In this document: positions 25,401-40,400 of the stretch, in pieces
Layout of the letters: each line of letters begins with the position of its first letter
How positions within the stretch are numbered: the stretch's first letter is position 1
Origin: Hyalella azteca
Lineage: Eukaryota; Arthropoda; Malacostraca; Amphipoda; Hyalellidae
Direction: 5' to 3'
NCBI RefSeq assembly: GCF_000764305.2
Contig: NW_025937263.1
Coordinates: 496,001-560,000 of the forward strand
DNA: 64,000 bases
Made by a program: the position numbers and the translations under genes
The notes under the pieces: model-generated
Database searches by the model: none
What the model was told of the DNA's origin: nothing
The model's input: the letters and a program-made list of their open reading frames with translations, nothing else

Positions 25401-28400
25401 CAATTATATTTTTTGGTAAAATAACTCCAAATAACTCCAGGTTTTGGTGCATTGTAGTAGAACTCTTCTAGTTACATATGCAAATGACAAAACTTGAGGA
25501 AAGTGTCATAGTTTGCAAATGGGGGGCGCTGCCCCATAATGAGTGAAATGTGACTACCTAATGGCAGCCCTGATGGGGTAATATTGACTGGCTTGGAAAT
25601 TAAGTTAAAATTACCATATATAAGACTCTGTAGAGTCTGAAACATAAAGAAAAAATAGGCTGTCAAACATAAAATATGTTATATATGGTAATTTTATATT
25701 AACTTCCAAGCCGGTCTATGTTACCCTGTCAGGGCTGACATTAGGTGGTCTAAGTTACCCCATTTGGGGGCGGCGCCCCCCATTTGCAAACTATGACACT
25801 TTCCTAAAATTTGTTGTTTGCATATGTAACTAGAAGAGTTCTACTACAATGCATCAAAACCTGGAGTTATTTAACCAAAAAATAAAAAAATTGGAGGGGG
25901 TACTCTGACAGGCTTTGAATAATAGCTTTTTTTCATGGGTCACATTTTTAATTTTTTAACCTATTAGATATGCAAACTTTTCAAATCTTTCTATTGTGTT
26001 ATGTAGCCTCAGTATTAGGCCTTTAATGCCCATTGACAAAATTTTTCTATGTCAAATAGTTTTTGAGTTGTGGGGGTTTTTGTTAAAAAAACGAAAAGTG
26101 GTCTAAGTTACCCCGCCGGTCTAAGTTACCCCATTTTACGGTACTGGTTTTAACACGAGGGCTAAAGAGTCGCTCTTTGGTCCGGCTCTAAATTCACTTG
26201 TGTTGGAGAGGGGAGGAATAAACATGAGAAACTTTTCTTAATATATTGGTGATCTTCGGGCAATACACAATTCCTCTGTACAAGGCACACAATTTATTAG
26301 GTCCAAAAGCTCTGGGAAACAGGGTCTCAGCCTCAGGGATACAACGTCGAGGAATCCTAATAAACCACTGAGGACCACAAAAGCGGACAGCAAGGATACG
26401 GGTACGAACCGCACCACAAAACTGACAATCTTACAGGAGTGGACAGCAAGGATACGGGTGCGAGCCGTATCACAAAACTGACGACCTTGCAGGGGTGGAC
26501 AGCAAGGGTACGGGTACGAGCCGCACCACAAAACTGACAACCTCACAGGAGTGGACAGCAAGGATATGGATATGAGCCATACCACAACACTGACGACCTT
26601 ACAGGAGTGGACACTGGACAGCAAGGATACGGGTACAAGCCGTATCACAAAATTGTCAACCTCACAGGAGTGGACAGCAAGGATACGGGTATGAGCCGCA
26701 CCATAAAACTGACAACCTCACGGAGTGGACAGCAAGGATACAGGTACGAGCTGCACCACAAAACTGACAACCTTATAGGAGTGGACAGCAAGGATACGGG
26801 TACAAGCCGTATCACAAAACTGACGACCTTACAGGAGTGGACAGCAAGGATAGGGGTACAAGCCGTACCACAATGCCGACAACCAACGCAATGATCAGGG
26901 GTTCGAGCTCTAATGCACTGCCAAGAACACAGAACCGGGTGGCAGTTACGCCTCAAAAGCACGACTATTGAAGGGTACAAGCCTCCAATAAGCCGCTGAC
27001 AATTTACTCAAGCGCAGAGGTTATTAGCCTCTACCCCGAGGGTGCGATTTGAACGGCTGTTAACCGCCCAACGCAGCCAAAACCTGGAACTATCCAAGAA
27101 CTCCACCTACGCTGTTATTAGTCCGTTAGAGGAACTCATTAAGAGTTATGCCCAGAACTGCGGTGGAGTTTATTCTTGGAAGCCCAAATTGAGCTCTTCC
27201 TGATTCGAGTCGAAACCGTGTCACCCCAACCCAGTACCACTGAGCACGCACAACTTCAAAGTGCACACTACGAGGGGGTAACTCAGCCAAAATGAGCTTA
27301 CTTCAACAACCCGTTTACAATGTACAGAACAGACTGTAAACACTTCCTAAGTGCAAAAAATAGATAATATAATACAATACAATAGTCAACATATTTGTAA
27401 TCATTTGGCAATCTAATCACAGTTAAAAATCTAATAATCTTGAACTAATTCCAAAGAGACCAAACTCTCCATCGTTCACGACTACCTAGCGCGCGTTATA
27501 ACGAGGTTAGGAGCATCTTGACCAATCATGTTGGAGCTACACCTTGTCTCGTTCCAAGACACTAAATCCTACAAACACCACAGCTAGACAAGATTCCATA
27601 TTACGGGCACGAAATATTCACATTGCTTGGTCATAAAATAAATACATTCAACCATTATTGAGTCATATTGTAACGTAATAGATAATATCAAGACTCGAAT
27701 CTCTTAATGAAGTTGATCTTCCAAGTCCAGTCAATACTATGTTCTCAAAAAAAATTATTTCATAAAATTCGGGTTCCGTCACATATGGTACACGCATGCA
27801 TGTCCCTAACTGCGATGTGCGCCATATATGGTGCACGCTTGAAAAATGTAATTTAAAAAAAACTGCTCTCTAAAATATCAGCCAGATCATAAACTTGTGA
27901 AAAATATGATGGAAAATTGACAATGTTTTAAAAAACCAAACCTATATGAACGTCGTGCAATCGAATAATGAGAATCTTAGTAGTTGGAATGTAGCCTGAA
28001 ATAATGAGTACGTAGGAAAAAGAAAAAGTATTAAATAAAGGGGGTTATTCTGTTCCAATATGTTGAAAATCATTTTTTAGGTATTGGTATGGATTAAAGC
28101 AGTAATAAAATACTTAAAAAAAACTTTTTTAAAAACAACGTTTTTCTTGTGGACTAAAAAGCAGAAAATAAATTATGACTCGCCCCAAAAAACGTGTGTC
28201 GGGCAGATTTATGATTAAAGCGAAAAACACAACAACGAATTTTGGAAATTTGACGGTGAACGTACAGCCCGACCCACATTTTTTTGGGGCGAGCTATAAT
28301 TTATTTTCTGCTTTTTAGTCCACAAGAAAAACGTTGTTTTTAAAAAAGTTTTTTTAAGTATTTTATTTTCTCCTTTTTAGTCCGTTGCTGCACGGACTAA

Positions 28401-31400
28401 AAAGCATGACTTGATGTACGTATCCATGCTACGCAGCGTCAGCGACTGTTCGTCTATAACGTCAGCGCCCGCATGTCATACTATATATATACTATATATA
28501 TATATACTCTACTCAATTAAGCTAATTTGGGTCTCTAATTGCTAGTTTTTATGATTGTATCTGAAATTGTTAGGCAAAAATAGCCTGTATGGCGAATTTC
28601 AGATCTCTAGAGCAATCAGAAGTGGGTTAATTTTCGTTGTGAATGTTAACAACAAACAAACAAACAAACGCGAAGCTAAGCTAAGAAAAACGTTTTAAAA
28701 AATAAGTATTATTCATTTGAAAGTTGCCTAAGCTCACACAGAAACAGAATGGCACTGTAAAAAGCAAGATGAACAGTGATACGGATTCCGAGTACTGGGC
28801 TAGCATTTGATAGTTACTTTTCTAGCTTTTTGTCTCACTTTAGCACCAACTAACTTCCTTTTTTGCAATTATGTTAAAGCAAGACTCAGATCAGTAGCTT
28901 GTCATGGCATGAAGTTCAGATCCTCAGCTTGAAATACTTTGGAGCTGGAACGCCAACATCTAAAATCATTGTGATTTGGTTATAGAAACATTCCTTCACG
29001 TGTCTGACCTATTACTAGTGAAAATACATTCACAAACCTTCAACGACTTCAGCAATTCACATCGATTTTTACTGACTATAGAACTGATCACCAAGCACCC
29101 AGGCATTTGCTACAGTTCTTGCCAATAACTTGAATAGTTGTTGGTACCACTTCATGCTTTGCTTAGAGCAGTATTGTAAGAAATAATCTAAATGAATTAT
29201 AAACTTCCCATTTAGCAGCATTTTACCCCAGAATGATTTTTAGTTTGATTATTTCAGTCACAATCCAATTTCATTTGCACAGAAAATGTTTTTTCAAGCT
29301 TAAGTACCCGTGTAATGCAAATTTTTTATTGTAGTTGAATAATAAATGCCGTGTACCTCATGTGGCGCATGTTGCCTAGAAAGATGAAAGTTTCCATCCC
29401 AGGCGACATGCACCAATAGAGGCTCACGGTTTTTATGTCAGAAGCTTGCAGAACTTGCTCAGACAGGAGCAGCACGCTAGCCCTGATCTCGCTGCCTTGT
29501 CTGTAACTTAAGTTATTCAAGTTTGAATGAGTCGCACCACTGGAATACAGGCTATTTTGTGAGTCGCAGTCAAAGTGTTAATGTTTACTACCTAGTATGA
29601 ACACAATGAACAGATATCATGAGATATGTAAAATAATGACTACTTTACACGTCTCTTCTGAATTTGGGGGCCTTCAGTTTATTAGTTATGCTGCAATTTG
29701 AAAAATATTTCAAGCAGTGAGCCTGTGCCCTGTGTCCATTTTCCAACCAATTTGTGTATCTGGAATATCGGGCCAAACATTAAAAATTGAGATTATATAT
29801 GTATATTTTATGAGTAACTTTTAGTCAGAGGCCATAAAATGGGCAAAATTCATTACAAGGCATTTTTGTCTTCTTTATGGCCAATGCAAGTGCCTTCTGC
29901 CCAATTATCAAGTTGGGTTTTATGAGATGTGCATATTTTCAAGTCTGGTTGAAATTTTTGTTGATTTTATGTTAATTATTCTATCCTCTGCTTACCATCA
30001 CTGTTTATTACCATGAGGACATCCCATTTGTAGATGGAGTGATGGAGACTAAACCTCTGACTGCACATGACTCGCTCAACAATCCTCTGATGCGACCTAC
30101 CAGCTACCAAGCACTGCACCCTCCTTCTCAGGTAGCCCTTCTTGCACAAAATTTTCACATTATTTATCTTCAAAAAATCTTTTTATAATGTAGAATGCTT
30201 AAAATTTGAGAATAAATTACCATAAAAAATATTTCCTTAATTAAATTGATATTAAGCTGTTTTTTTCTGCAGAAAGCTGTTAATTAATTGAAGACAAACA
30301 GAATTAGCATTCATTAATTTAGGAGCTATGAAGTATGATTTCTTAAAATTGTATCTTTTATTCTTAAATTAAATAATTCAAACTGACTTTTATTCCCTTA
30401 TTTATTGATTTTAATTTGATAACTCAAACTAATTACACCACTCTAACAAACCCCAGTTATTGCTGTGTTATTTTTGTGGTATGCCCCTTCCACTTCCACC
30501 TCAATATTGCTTTGTTAGAATGAATCTTTGTTAATGTTTCTTTTTTTCAGTAAGTTTAGCTAATTGTTTGCATACTTTTTTTCAATGTACAAGATGAGCC
30601 TCATCATTAACTCAACTCTTCAATGCAGTGTTATTACTGTTTCAGCTAAGCCTAATGGAAAAGCTGTGCCTGATGGCATGTTGAATAAACCATTAAATAA
30701 CTCAAACAGTAAAAAACACATGAATGTGCTAAGTATATCAAAATCATCTTGCCAAGAAAATGAAATGGAACATATATATTTTTAAAAATTTATAACACAA
30801 ATTCAAGTACATTTAAAGAAATATATCTTGTCAATACCAACTACAAAAATATATATATGAGCGAATATTTGAAATTTAAGAGCTGAAGTAAAGTTAACTT
30901 GAATTTATCCATACTAGCAATCCACTGCTTCAAGCATTTTTTTAACAATGCTTTAAAGATAATATAAATGTAAATTTACAAAAATAATGTATGTAACCTA
31001 AAACTAAAAAGCAACAGTAATTGTACTATGCATCTAGCACTAAAGCCTCTATTCTTTACTTCCCTCCTTTCAACGCCTCATAGCATCAAGTTAGTTGCTT
31101 CTGAACATTTGTATTGTTAATTTCTCTGTTGAATGTTTTTGAGATCAAAAGTATTTTTGATCTTCAGTATTCAAGAACAATGCAATTTTGTTTTCTTCAG
31201 TGACATTGAGCCATTTCAACAATAACTATAGCCTCTCATAGGTATATATATCAGATAAATCTATTATAATATATTCCAAGCATAAAATTTGAATTCATAA
31301 AATCCTATTTACTGCTCAGAATTTAGAGATTGACTTGGAATAATACTCACCAAGGGTTAAGGTGATTGAACATTTGAAAAAATCAAAATTAATATTGTTG

Positions 31401-34400
31401 AATCATTAGAGAATAGCGTACACAAGGAATCGGAACTTTTAGATACAAATTGCACAAATGCTTTCACCTTCATAAAATTTGTTCACAAGTGCCTATATAT
31501 TACAAAATATATATATATAAATCTTCTTCCTTATTTTGCTACCTTATACAATGGTCAAGTTATTTTTGCAGGTACAGCTATTGCATTTTAGGTGTTTTTT
31601 CAGATACCTATTGCTAAAAAAATCACTAGAGACTGTAAAGAGCCAACAGAAACTGAATTGTTCTTTGAAACCTTGCCTTAATAAGGATTTTTATCATGAT
31701 CGCATCTATCATGTCCTTGTGATGGTTGTACTAAATCTAAATGTTCATTTTAAACACAATTTTGAACACTTCTCTTTCAGACCCAATGGAATGTTGCTGT
31801 AATTCAATGTAATCCAGTTATTGAGAATAGCACAAAGTTAGAGTAACTTTGGATTTAAATCATTATTTCACTTACAGGATTCACCTCCTGGTGATCAAGG
31901 GAACATCCCAGTTCATGACATAAGTAAGTTTTCATGGTATTCTCATAATAAGAAACATGTTATAATATTATTGTCAGTTTTATTTGCTCTGAAGGGAATG
32001 ACTGTTTCCAACTATTGACTAATAGACTGATATAAATTTAATAATATATTCTTGACAACTTTCTGTTCACTAGTCTCCCAATTGATGATTTTTCTGATGT
32101 TTTGAAATTACATTCAAAATCTAGCTCAAATAATTATCAGTGAACTAGTTAACTTTAGTTAACTTAAACACTCAACTTTAGTTTATTAACTCATTATTTT
32201 TTATATTTAAAGGGTCTTATTTTTAATTCATGAACTTTTTGCAAAAGATGCTCTATCACACCTCTGTTGAATTCTGCACTAAAACTGCCAGGGATTGAAC
32301 TTTACTTCATGAACTGGAATGCTAATTATACAATGCAGTTGGTCGTTATGTTTTGTGCTTATTTTATGCTTTGAATGGCTATAGTGTTACATATAGCTGT
32401 AACATCTATTGTCTAATTCACTGTCCTGCTTTGCTGTGTTTGTGTTCTTCTGAATTATCTTCTTATCTACTGTGAATTTATCAGCCATTTTTACTATTGC
32501 TGAATTAGTAGTGCCGGTTGGTCATATATAGTAGCACAGTTGGTTATACACGTACTTTTTTTTAATATTTTGGTGCCTGATTTGAAAATCAAGCATAATA
32601 TGCATGTTCAGAAGCCACAGCCTGATTCAATTTTGCTGGTTACTAAAAATTATAGAAACTATGAAAATCAGAACGTGTGTAAGAGAAATGTAGGTATGTA
32701 TTTTATATAAACAAAACTAATCAAATGCCAGTGTCACTGCCTCATCTTCCAATTAATCACATGAAGTGAGAAATTATTATTAAATTAACAAAGAAAAACT
32801 TACAACAACAGTTATGTTTTCTTTCTTCTTTGATCATTTTCATTATCTTCCAAGAATTTTCATGCTGTTCACTATACCATGAAATGCTGAAATGTGGCTT
32901 GCTTTTTTGTGTCATTTCTTGGAAAACCTTCCTTTTGAGTGATGTTTCCCTTAGGATTGTACATTGCAGGTATCTTTTTCTCTTTCCTCTCTCGCATTTA
33001 AAACGCTCATAAGAATGTGCTTTTCTTTGCATTGATGTGCAGGGTCTTCCTGATTTAATATTCTCAATGATACCACTCAGAGTAAAAGCTGGTGTTCTGC
33101 CAAAATGCCTTATTAGAATGGGAGCCTTGGCAAATATTTTTAGAACAAATATTTTATACAGATTTAAATGCAACTTTTTATGCCATTTCATGCTTTTTCT
33201 CTTCCTCTCAGGTCAACTGGTCTGCTTTGTTCATTTTCTTACAAGCTGTGGCCATGTTGTTGCAGCAATTGTGAAGCACAGGGTTGGGTGCAATACTGTC
33301 CCAGTTACCTCTTCTTTGGCATTATATGTTTCCTAAGGGGAAGATGATGTGTACCACATATGTATTATGGGCTTTCCTTCTGCAACATCTGCATCATTCT
33401 TCAATCCTAATGTATATAAAGCTACTAACCCCCTTGGGGCAGAGGCACTTTCCAAACTAGTTACTGAACTGAAATTTATCATGACTAAGAGAGTCAGGCT
33501 ATCTGCTTGCTGAGCTATAGGCCCTGTTCCTAAAGGGTTGTAGTTAAACTTATCTATTTTGACTGTAAGTCAACCATTTTTATTTTAATTTCAGTTCTAT
33601 TTCTATTAGCAATTTCTAAAAACTTATGATTAGGCTTATAACTCCGTGCTGGTGCTGGTTTGAACATGCATAGTAGCCCACACTGCTGTGGCATGCTACC
33701 ATACTGCTGTCTTTTATTGTTTCTATACCTAAATTGAAAGCCATACATATCTTTGAGACAATTAGTCCAATTTTAGCAAAGATATGATTACTCTGTATTG
33801 CTTGTCTTTTTTCTTTTTTCTTGAAATGTTTGTACACCTTGGGACTTCAAGTGTTTGTACATCCATGCAGTTCCAGTCTTTAGAAATAAAATGTGATATG
33901 CTGAAAAATGAGGATCAACCTAAGCACATTTTCATGGATGCCAGCTTTGGGTAATGAAAACTGGCTGCCACTGCACATGTGTGAAATAAAAACCTTGATT
34001 AGTTAAATTGTTCTTCCTTATGCACCACTAATGCTTTGTTGTGTTGCACTCTGTATTCAAAAATTAGTAATTTGCTCTCTGCAGAGCTTCACCATCATCT
34101 CCATCACCTTGACTTGCTAGCTGTATCAACTGTTGAGTCCTTATGACTGTCCATGACAGATCTGCAATACCAATGATCCCACTCAGTGGTAAGAATACTT
34201 TAGTGTGCTTGCCAGACTGACCCAAGTTTGATTTTTCATTTTTAAACTAATTCGATTCATTTACTGGTTTCATCTCACATTCAGTGTTATCTGTTGAGGT
34301 GTGGTGAAAGTACTAAATTTCATTAATTAACATAAGTTCATACTACTAATTGCAGTTTGGCTTGTTTCTTTTTTATTATGGCCTCCTAATGATGAGTGTT

Positions 34401-37400
34401 ATTTATTTTAATTTTGTAATTTGTTTACAGTTGGAAACTGACATGTGACACTGATTACAGAAGATTTCCTAGCATCTACTATTTCCACATTTTTGCTTGT
34501 TGAAAAGTGTTTTGTAACAAGTGAATCCTGAAGCTGTAATTATAGACAAACCTTTGGAATAGCAATTTGTGCCCAATTGTATCAACTGTATAGTCAAACC
34601 TGCTGCATGAATAAAGCTATTGAACTGAAACGCCCACCAGTGCCCCTCGAAAATTTAGAGATATAGACTATTTGGCACTATTTAGCCAATACAATCTATA
34701 CCAGTGGTTCCCAAACTTTTTCAGGCTGGCGCCCCCTTTGGCTCCCTAGTGAATTTCTAGCGCCCCCCACAGACATACGCCTCTTTCTTGAAATTTAGTA
34801 CGCTGCAATTTTAAAAGAGAACGGTTAAACACAAATGTGTATTTCACAAATAGAAGCCCATTTAGTGAACCAATGTGTTTTTCAGCTCTTTCAACTGTTT
34901 CAGCGCCAGAAACCTATTATAGGACGTCTCGGGCGAATTTACGGCCTGACTCGTGGCCGGTCTCTCGACCAATCTCCAAATTCAATTATCAAGTAGTATC
35001 TCCAAAACTAATGAACGCAGCTCTATGAAACTTGGAACATGCATTCATCAGAACCTAACGGTGTTATTCAGCTTGTAATTTTTTTAAATGTCACTTCCAT
35101 TCGTGAGTAACGCGTATATTGCGAAACAGGCCGAAATTCGCAGTGATCAAAGAATTTCTTCCAAACTATTGAACAGATTTGAGCGAAATTTTGAATATAC
35201 ATTCCAAACGGTGATTTTTCAGCTTATAATTTTTTTAGATTTTACCTTTGTTTGCGAGCTTTTTTTCCATTTCACCGTCATTCTTGATTTCGCACTTCCC
35301 TATATTCGGCCCGTATCGCCGGGTAATTTGTCACTTAAATTCGAGGCGATCAAGAAATTTCTTCCAAACTACAGAACAAATTTCAATGAAACTTTGTATA
35401 TAAATACCTAACCTCTCAACGGTGATGTTTAGCTCGTGACAATTTTTTATTTTGCTTTCGTTCGCGAGTTATACAGATATTGGAGGAACGACCGGCTTTT
35501 CTACCGGCCGGTTTAACCAAGAGCCATTTAAGGCCGTATAACTGGCAAACGAAGGCAAAACGAAAAAATTGTAACGAGCTAAACATCACCGTTGCTGAGG
35601 TTAGATATTTAAATATTAAGTTCCGTTCAAATCTGTTCAGCAGTTCGGAAAAAATTTCTTGATTATTGCGAATTTAAATAAACATGTATTGCTGTTTAAA
35701 CCACGAATGAAGGTGAAATAAAAAAAAAACTCGCGAACGAGGGCGCAATCGAAAAAATTTTCACGAGATAAACATTACCGTTCGGCAGTTAGGACTGCAA
35801 ATTCAAAATTTCGTTCGAATCTGTTTGGTAGTTTGGAAGAAATTACTTGATCACTGTGAATTTCGGCCGTTTTGCCATATAACTGTGACACAAACAAACG
35901 ATGGCAAAATTCAAGCAATTTTCACGAGCTAAACATTATTGTTAGGTCCTAATGAGTACGTGTACCAAGTTTCATCGAGTTAAGTTCATTAGTTTTGAGA
36001 GATATTCCTTGATCATTGAATTTGGAAATTGGCCGTGAGACCGGCCGCCAGTCCGGCCGTTAATTTGTCCGAGACGTAAACCCAAGAGAGGCTAAAAAAA
36101 TAGATCTGGGTGACAAAACCATCGCTGAGAGTCGTGTGCTGCACGTGTTGTGTACATATCGTCAAACAAACTTTCGAACTTCTGACTTCGACTTCGGATT
36201 GTCGCCCCCTTATCGCCCCCCAACCGCCCTCTTCTTCATTACCGCCCCCCAAAATCTTTCCATCGCCCCTAGGGGGGCGATATCGCCCACTTTGGGAACC
36301 ACTGATCTATACAAACAATCATTACTGGCCTTTATGCAGTGCCTCAGCTGACAGGCCCAACATATTTTATCTGCTTTGCATAACTTGAATTGCCCTTGCA
36401 TGATTTGATTTTGAAATTAGTTTTTGATAAAACTGGCTTTGTACCGTATTTTGTGAATTGAATTACATGATAGACTTGAAAGGAAGGAACTAATCAATTC
36501 ATTTTTGATACGAATTACGTACGAGACACGCTATGGCTGAATAAATGGATCTGAAGCACCTGAATGTGGGAAATAATCCATAAATACATTAAGTTTCCAT
36601 TATAGGAAACTTAATTTCTAATTAATCTTAATTCTAATTCTAATTTATGCTTCAATAGTTGGTATTCTTCCAGTCTGTGTGGGATCTTTGCAAACATTTG
36701 ATTTTGAAAAAAATAGTTCCTACTGAATTTTGGTTTTAATTAATAGTATTATAATTGCATATTTGTAGTGATGCAGAATCTATACCGTATTCAACGTAAT
36801 GCACTTGTTATGTTGAAAATCATATTTAGAAGCCCTAGTACAGTATGCTTTCAATTTTGTATTCTTGTCTGTTATGAAATTAGTCGAGAAAAAATTTACA
36901 TAATTCTGGAATGGAATTTCCAGATAAAAAAATGTATTGAATAATTCAACTCAATCAAATTTTTCTTCTCTTTAACTCTGCTGGTTTTTTAATAATTTCA
37001 TTATTATTTTATTTTCCAAAACAATAATTCCATGGTTTATAGGATTCATATTCATTCTTTGAAAATTTGAACATTTCATGCAAATCATTAAATAAAATTA
37101 CGAATCATATTCCATGATAATGCATTATTTTTACCCATAGCATATTTGTATTGGATTTACACATTTTAGATTTGAATTTTTACATCAATTTTACTTCTTC
37201 CATTAGCAAAAAGTTAGCTTTGATTTTTATGACTATTTTCTTTTGTTTGTTGTCATGCATGCTTGTCTAACATTTGCTTATTTTTATTTTTTTTAGGACA
37301 GCGAGCAAACGCAGGCAATAGCATGGCTGCAGATAGCGGCAGTACAGGCAGTGGCCATAGATCAGATATCAACATGGAGGGCGGCTCCAGTTGTGTGGCT

Positions 37401-40400
37401 GACAGCAGCCTGCCTATTGGCAACAATGGTGAGCCTCCATACATTGCTAGATGTAGGTTATTTCCTGAACTAATGATGCATAATATTTAAAACCCACCAA
37501 AAACTTTTTTGTGCAATTTTATGTTATTCATTTAAAAGGCCATAAATTTCTGTCTTACATTATTTAAAGGAGTATCGATGTCGTATTTTGTAATGCCTTA
37601 GTGTATTTTTTAACTCAAGATCACATTGGTTTTGTACTATTTACTTTCCCTCTGGTGTATTTTCTGCTTTTTTTAGAAATATTAATGATAATATTGATAA
37701 CTGCCTCATAACAATTTGTTATTGAAGAAATATGTTCCTTGTTGCCAGATATGACAATCAACGACGATATTTCTTCACCGGACCTGATGTGTTTTGGCCA
37801 ATACGAGGACTTCCACACCATAGACTGGCAGCGGGACGTGGCGCGGGATCGCATGCGCCACCGACTCCTTGAGAAGAACAGAGGCCGCAGTCTGCTTGAC
37901 TGGCTCAAGAGCAGCCATGACGCTGGCTCAGGCTGGCTATGTGTCTTTCTTATTGGGCTCTTTGCTGGTTAGTTATTTGTACTGTTTTTTTAGGGTGTAA
38001 TTAGAAATTTTTAATTTGGATAGAAAAGAATTCGTCTACTGAGTTGCTACGTGTAGAATAGCTTTTCTATATTTGAGATGTTTTTTGTATTTATAAAGGA
38101 AGGAGGAATGGATTTTTTCTGAATCATGGTGACTTTGGGTACCTGAAAATTACTATCACATCGTCGAAACAAATTCAGTGCCGTATGAGTGCTTAACTTA
38201 ACAGAGGCGGCGATCAATCCATCATGGCCTGCGACTGCTACGTCCGAAACATATCATGATACAGCAAATAACTTCTCACAGGGTTATAAATATTTTTTTA
38301 GGTGCTGTTGCGGGTACAATCGACATAAGCGCTCGTTGGATGACGGATCTCAAGTTCGGTATTTGCCCAGAAGCATTTTGGTTCAACAGAGAACAGTGCT
38401 GCTGGAGCTCCAATGAAACCTTCTATGATCACGACAACTGTTCCAATGTATGTACGGTTTATCCAGCTACTAAATGCTGTTGTAATCGAAGTTATAGTTG
38501 TATTATTTTCTTTACTACAAATTATTGTATCTGTCATACCGATTTTGCAAAAGGTGTTCCCAGTACTTGGTGGTATATAACTGGATTGTATCCACGACAC
38601 GTCTCAATTAAGCTGTCGGAACTTGAAATATTTCATTTTATTGTTATCAGTAGATAGCCAACACGCCAAACGAGAAACAAATGAACATTCTAGTTCTTGG
38701 GCATGTAACAAAACTTCGGATTTTTTTATCAGCCTTATCCTATTTCTCAGTAACGTTGTGCTTTTTCAGGTCTTGATTGTTATTTAAATTTTGACAGTTC
38801 ATTACCACAGTGGTTCATCAAATGCTTGAATTTACACTGAATTACTTGACGTTCAGAAAAAGATTGATATTATTAAACTTTTCAGTGGTACACGTGGCCT
38901 GAGCTTCTAGGCCTGTACGACGACACGGCTGGCACGTACATCATAAGCTACTTCTTCTACATCGCGTGGTCACTGTTGTTCGCCTCGCTCATTGCTGCCC
39001 TCGTCATGATGTTTGCCCCCTACGCCTGTGGCTCTGGCATCGCCGAGGTTACATTTATAATATGCATCTGGGTCGCTCTATAATATTTCATTCATACTAT
39101 GCAACTGGGCTATGAAAATGATTAAGAATTTGTAACTTCGTATGAACATCACTGACGGCTCTTTATGCTAACTCTGCCAATTACAGACGAGGAATCGTCC
39201 GTTACGTGTACTACATTGAGTTTAGAAAGTGTGGCCCCATAAATATTGTCAATTGAAGATGTGGTTCTCATTAAATTAGGTATAATATGAAATACAAGCT
39301 TCACTAATATGAAGGTATTGTTATCATTATAAGAGTTATGAATGCCAGACTGCGTTTGTTCTGTGCATTTTCTGCATTTTTTAATGATAATATTGATAAT
39401 TTTGAACAATATTACAACAAAATACGCCCTCTGATGCTAATGAATTCTACCTTCACTGAAAAAGTGTGATTGTTTAATATAGATCCTTGGTTTACTAAAG
39501 AAAAATCGCGATTCACCGTATTGTACATGAAAACTACAATAGCCTGTTCTGATACCCTATTGAGTCATAATTCAAGCTCGATATTTCTATTTTAATCTAT
39601 TTTTCTTCAGGTTAACGAGTGATATAGGCTTTTGAACGTTCATAATCTACTCATATCTTTCACCATGCTCTCTAATAATATTTGTTTTTATTGATGAGTA
39701 ACTATGACTTTCACTCGAAAATATAGTATATTTTATTGTTCAGATCAAAACCATCCTAAGTGGGTTCATCATCAGAGGATACCTAGGCAAGTGGACGCTC
39801 TTAATCAAGAGTGTGGGCGTGATCATGGCGGTGTCTTCGGGCCTCTCCTTGGGCAAGGAGGGGCCACTCGTACACGTGTCCTGCTGTATAGGTTTGAAGC
39901 TCAACTAATCGTAGCATAATTGTTTACAAAACTCTTAGTACGTAGTATTAGCTATTATTCCTCAGTATCATTACTGAATGAAATAAATTTTTGAAACATC
40001 GTCTTCTTTTATATACAGCGCATTCACCAATGTTCAAAATTGTTTGAAAATTTTCTAGCTTGAGAGACTTGTTTTTTTTACAGTTATATAAAACTTAGTC
40101 CATTTTACGACCATCTATGTTCAGATACGTAACTCATTTTATTTAGGGCGAATAATAATTGAAGTTAGGCAGTCCCTGTATAAATACCACATTTTAGACA
40201 ATTTGTTTCAGTTCAGTCGAGTAGAAAAGAATTGAAGCCATTGCTTAGTTGTCAGGCTGTTGATTTTCCAAATCAATTCGAATTTAATAAATATAAATAT
40301 CACAATTTCAGGAACGGGAATTTTACATCATTTAATATATTGATTGGAATTCAAATTGCAGGTAATGTGTTGTCATACTTGTTCCCAAAGTATGGACGGA

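Noticed and set aside
26385..26885. Possible CRISPR-like array
   Set aside because: The units are contiguous with no variable spacers, and the window is eukaryotic.
26238..26980. Long open frames on both strands, up to 136 codons
   Set aside because: They are generated by the 56-base repeat, whose unit length is not a multiple of three and which lacks stops in several frames. No domain is visible.
32757..33191. 144-codon minus-strand frame in a CLC intron
   Set aside because: AT-rich composition, no conserved motif, and an overlapping frame on the other strand; probably chance.
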